Made by a program: the position numbers and the translations under genes. From positions 1 to 14,424 of the forward strand of contig DBZJ01000163.1 in NCBI GenBank assembly GCA_002311635.1: DNA of 14,424 nucleotides, given 5' to 3'. This DNA comes from Syntrophaceae bacterium UBA1163 (GTDB lineage Bacteria > Desulfobacterota > BSN033 > UBA1163). The notes under the pieces were generated by a model. That model was not told the origin of the DNA. It saw only the letters and a list, made by a program, of their open reading frames with translations, and made no database searches. Of this stretch, positions 13,134 to 14,424 are shown in pieces (within the stretch, counting starts at the first letter, position 1; the number at the start of each line of letters is the position of its first letter).

Positions 13134-14386
13134 TAGAAATAAAACCCATCAACCATTGCGATGGAGTGGTCGCCGTCCCCGGATCAAAGAGCTATACCCA
13201 TCGGGCCCTTATCGTTTCTTCGTTAGCCGATGGGGAATCTTCTCTGATCAATGCCCTTCGATGCGAGGATACCGAACGCACGGTTGAGGGGCTGAAAAAA
13301 TTTGGAGTGGAGGTCCATTGGGAAAACGATGGTATTCGAGTTCCTGGAAAAGGAGGAATGTTTAAAGCGACGGATGAGAAAATCGACGTGGGCAACTCAG
13401 GGACCTCCGTGCGATTTCTCACAGCCCTGGCTGCCCTTAAGACGGGAATCACTCTGCTTGACGGAAGCGAGCGGATGAGAAAAAGGCCCATCGGCGAGCT
13501 GTTAAGTGGTTTGGGAGATCTGGGAGTCAATGCCTATTCTCAGAGAGGAAACGATTGTCCGCCAGTGATTGTGGAGTCCCAGGGGCTGAAAGGAGGCACG
13601 GCGAGGATCGAGGGCAAAGAAAGCAGCCAATTTCTTTCGGGCCTTCTGATGGTGGCCCCCTACGGCCAGAGGGAAGTATATGTAGAAGTGGCTGGTTCTT
13701 TGGCTTCCAAACCCTATGTGGACATCACTCGGGATGTGATGTCTGCCTTTGGGGTGGAGGTAAGAAACCAGGGATACCAGTCCTTTTTCATCAAGGCAGG
13801 GCAACGTTATCTTCCACGAGAGTATCGGATTGAAGGGGATGCTTCCAGTGCCTCCTATTTTTTTTCGGCCGCAGCGGTTTGTAGAGGGAGAGTGAGAGTT
13901 GAGAATCTCAATCCAGCGACGATCCAGGGTGACATAGGATTTCTGGGGATATTGGAAAGAATGGGATGCCGGGTGACCCGGGGAGACGACTGGATAGAAG
14001 TGTCGGGCAAACAACTTCGTGGGATCAACGTAGACATGAACGGAATGCCTGATCTCGTCCCAACCCTGGCGGTCACCGCTGCTTTTGCCCGGGGGAAGAC
14101 TGTCATTCAAAATATCGGACACCTTCGTCTTAAAGAATCGGACCGCATCCATGCCTTGGCCGTAGAGTTGAGCAAAATGGGTGTTCGCGTAAGAGAGCGA
14201 GAGGACGGGCTAGAGATCGAAGGAGGAAAGCCCCGCGGCGCAGAGGTCGAGACGCATAATGACCACCGAATGGCCATGAGTTTTGCCATTGCCGGGCTTG
14301 CTGTTTCCGGAGTAAAGATTAAAGGGGAACGATGTGTGGACAAATCGTTCCCGGGATTTTGGGAGGCGTTTCAAAGGCTATACTAA
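13130..14386 (+). CDS. aroA: 3-phosphoshikimate 1-carboxyvinyltransferase (EPSP synthase)
   Basis: Sixth step of the shikimate pathway: transfer of enolpyruvyl from PEP to shikimate-3-phosphate. A complete 418-residue protein with K20/S21/R25 (PGSKSYTHRAL), GNSGTSVR (88-95), RPIGEL (119-124), SSQFLSGLLM (165-174), catalytic D308 (MPDLVP), E336 and R339 (KESDRI), R380 (NDHRMAM) and K405 (DKSFPGF). SSQFLS is class I-like; class II enzymes have SAQ-x4-K there. Phe96 follows R95, where E. coli has Pro101. ATG overlaps the aroE stop by four bases, preceded by AAGGGGAAGGG. aroL/aroK (step 5) is not in the window. Confidence 0.95.
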   Translation: MIEIKPINHCDGVVAVPGSKSYTHRALIVSSLADGESSLINALRCEDTERTVEGLKKFGVEVHWENDGIRVPGKGGMFKATDEKIDVGNSGTSVRFLTALAALKTGITLLDGSERMRKRPIGELLSGLGDLGVNAYSQRGNDCPPVIVESQGLKGGTARIEGKESSQFLSGLLMVAPYGQREVYVEVAGSLASKPYVDITRDVMSAFGVEVRNQGYQSFFIKAGQRYLPREYRIEGDASSASYFFSAAAVCRGRVRVENLNPATIQGDIGFLGILERMGCRVTRGDDWIEVSGKQLRGINVDMNGMPDLVPTLAVTAAFARGKTVIQNIGHLRLKESDRIHALAVELSKMGVRVREREDGLEIEGGKPRGAEVETHNDHRMAMSFAIAGLAVSGVKIKGERCVDKSFPGFWEAFQRLY

Positions 14387-14424
14387 AAGGGGTTATGGGA
14401 TTCAAGGGGTCAAGGATTCGAGTG
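14387..14424. other. Window end: possible start of another gene or an intergenic repeat
   Basis: An ATG at 14395, preceded by AAGGGG, opens a ten-codon frame to the window edge. The same bases contain two near-identical words, GGATTCAAG (14398-14406) and GGATTCGAG (14414-14422), 16 bases apart, which looks more like a short intergenic repeat. The two readings cannot be separated here. Confidence 0.2.

Overview
The window reads as chromosome of a Gram-negative bacterium of intermediate GC content, most likely a Desulfobacterota/deltaproteobacterial lineage. That placement is inferred from several things together: an outer-membrane Pal/YbgF pair, an OmpH/Skp chaperone, a stand-alone response-regulator receiver, two PilZ proteins, a desulforedoxin-like Cys-rich mini-protein, and an aroD-aroE-aroA run. 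I see no tRNA, rRNA, CRISPR array, insertion sequence or phage gene.

Layout. 1-1423: the 3' end of a probable acyltransferase-3 gene (+), then a TPR protein (-) with one membrane anchor and nine nearly identical 102-bp repeats. 1947-3531: pal and ybgF/cpoB (+), without tolQRAB next to them. 3590-6619: a run of minus-strand genes, namely a TPR lipoprotein, a secreted protein with a poly-proline tail, a 57-residue desulforedoxin-like protein, a receiver-only response regulator and a PilZ protein. 6928-7869: a nitrilase (+), converging on a minus-strand group of an amidase-signature hydrolase, a small antibiotic-biosynthesis-monooxygenase-fold protein, Skp, and a second PilZ protein. 11499-14386: the shikimate genes aroD, aroE and aroA (+), the last two overlapping by 4 bp.

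How the parts may work together. pal, ybgF, skp and the TPR lipoprotein serve envelope integrity and outer-membrane assembly. The two PilZ proteins and the receiver suggest c-di-GMP and phosphorelay control. AroD, AroE and AroA catalyse steps 3, 4 and 6 of chorismate synthesis. The nitrilase and amidase are nitrogen-releasing hydrolases whose substrates cannot be read from sequence.

The most informative non-coding signals are a sigma54-type -24/-12 element before the second PilZ gene, a tandem 10-bp repeat directly upstream of the putative skp -35 box, and two palindromes lying between -35 and -10 boxes, before the nitrilase and the TPR lipoprotein. Two lipoprotein genes (ybgF and the TPR lipoprotein) appear to start at TTG. 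I found no clearly new multi-gene system; the best candidates for novelty are the Cys-rich mini-protein beside the receiver and the unusual TPR protein.
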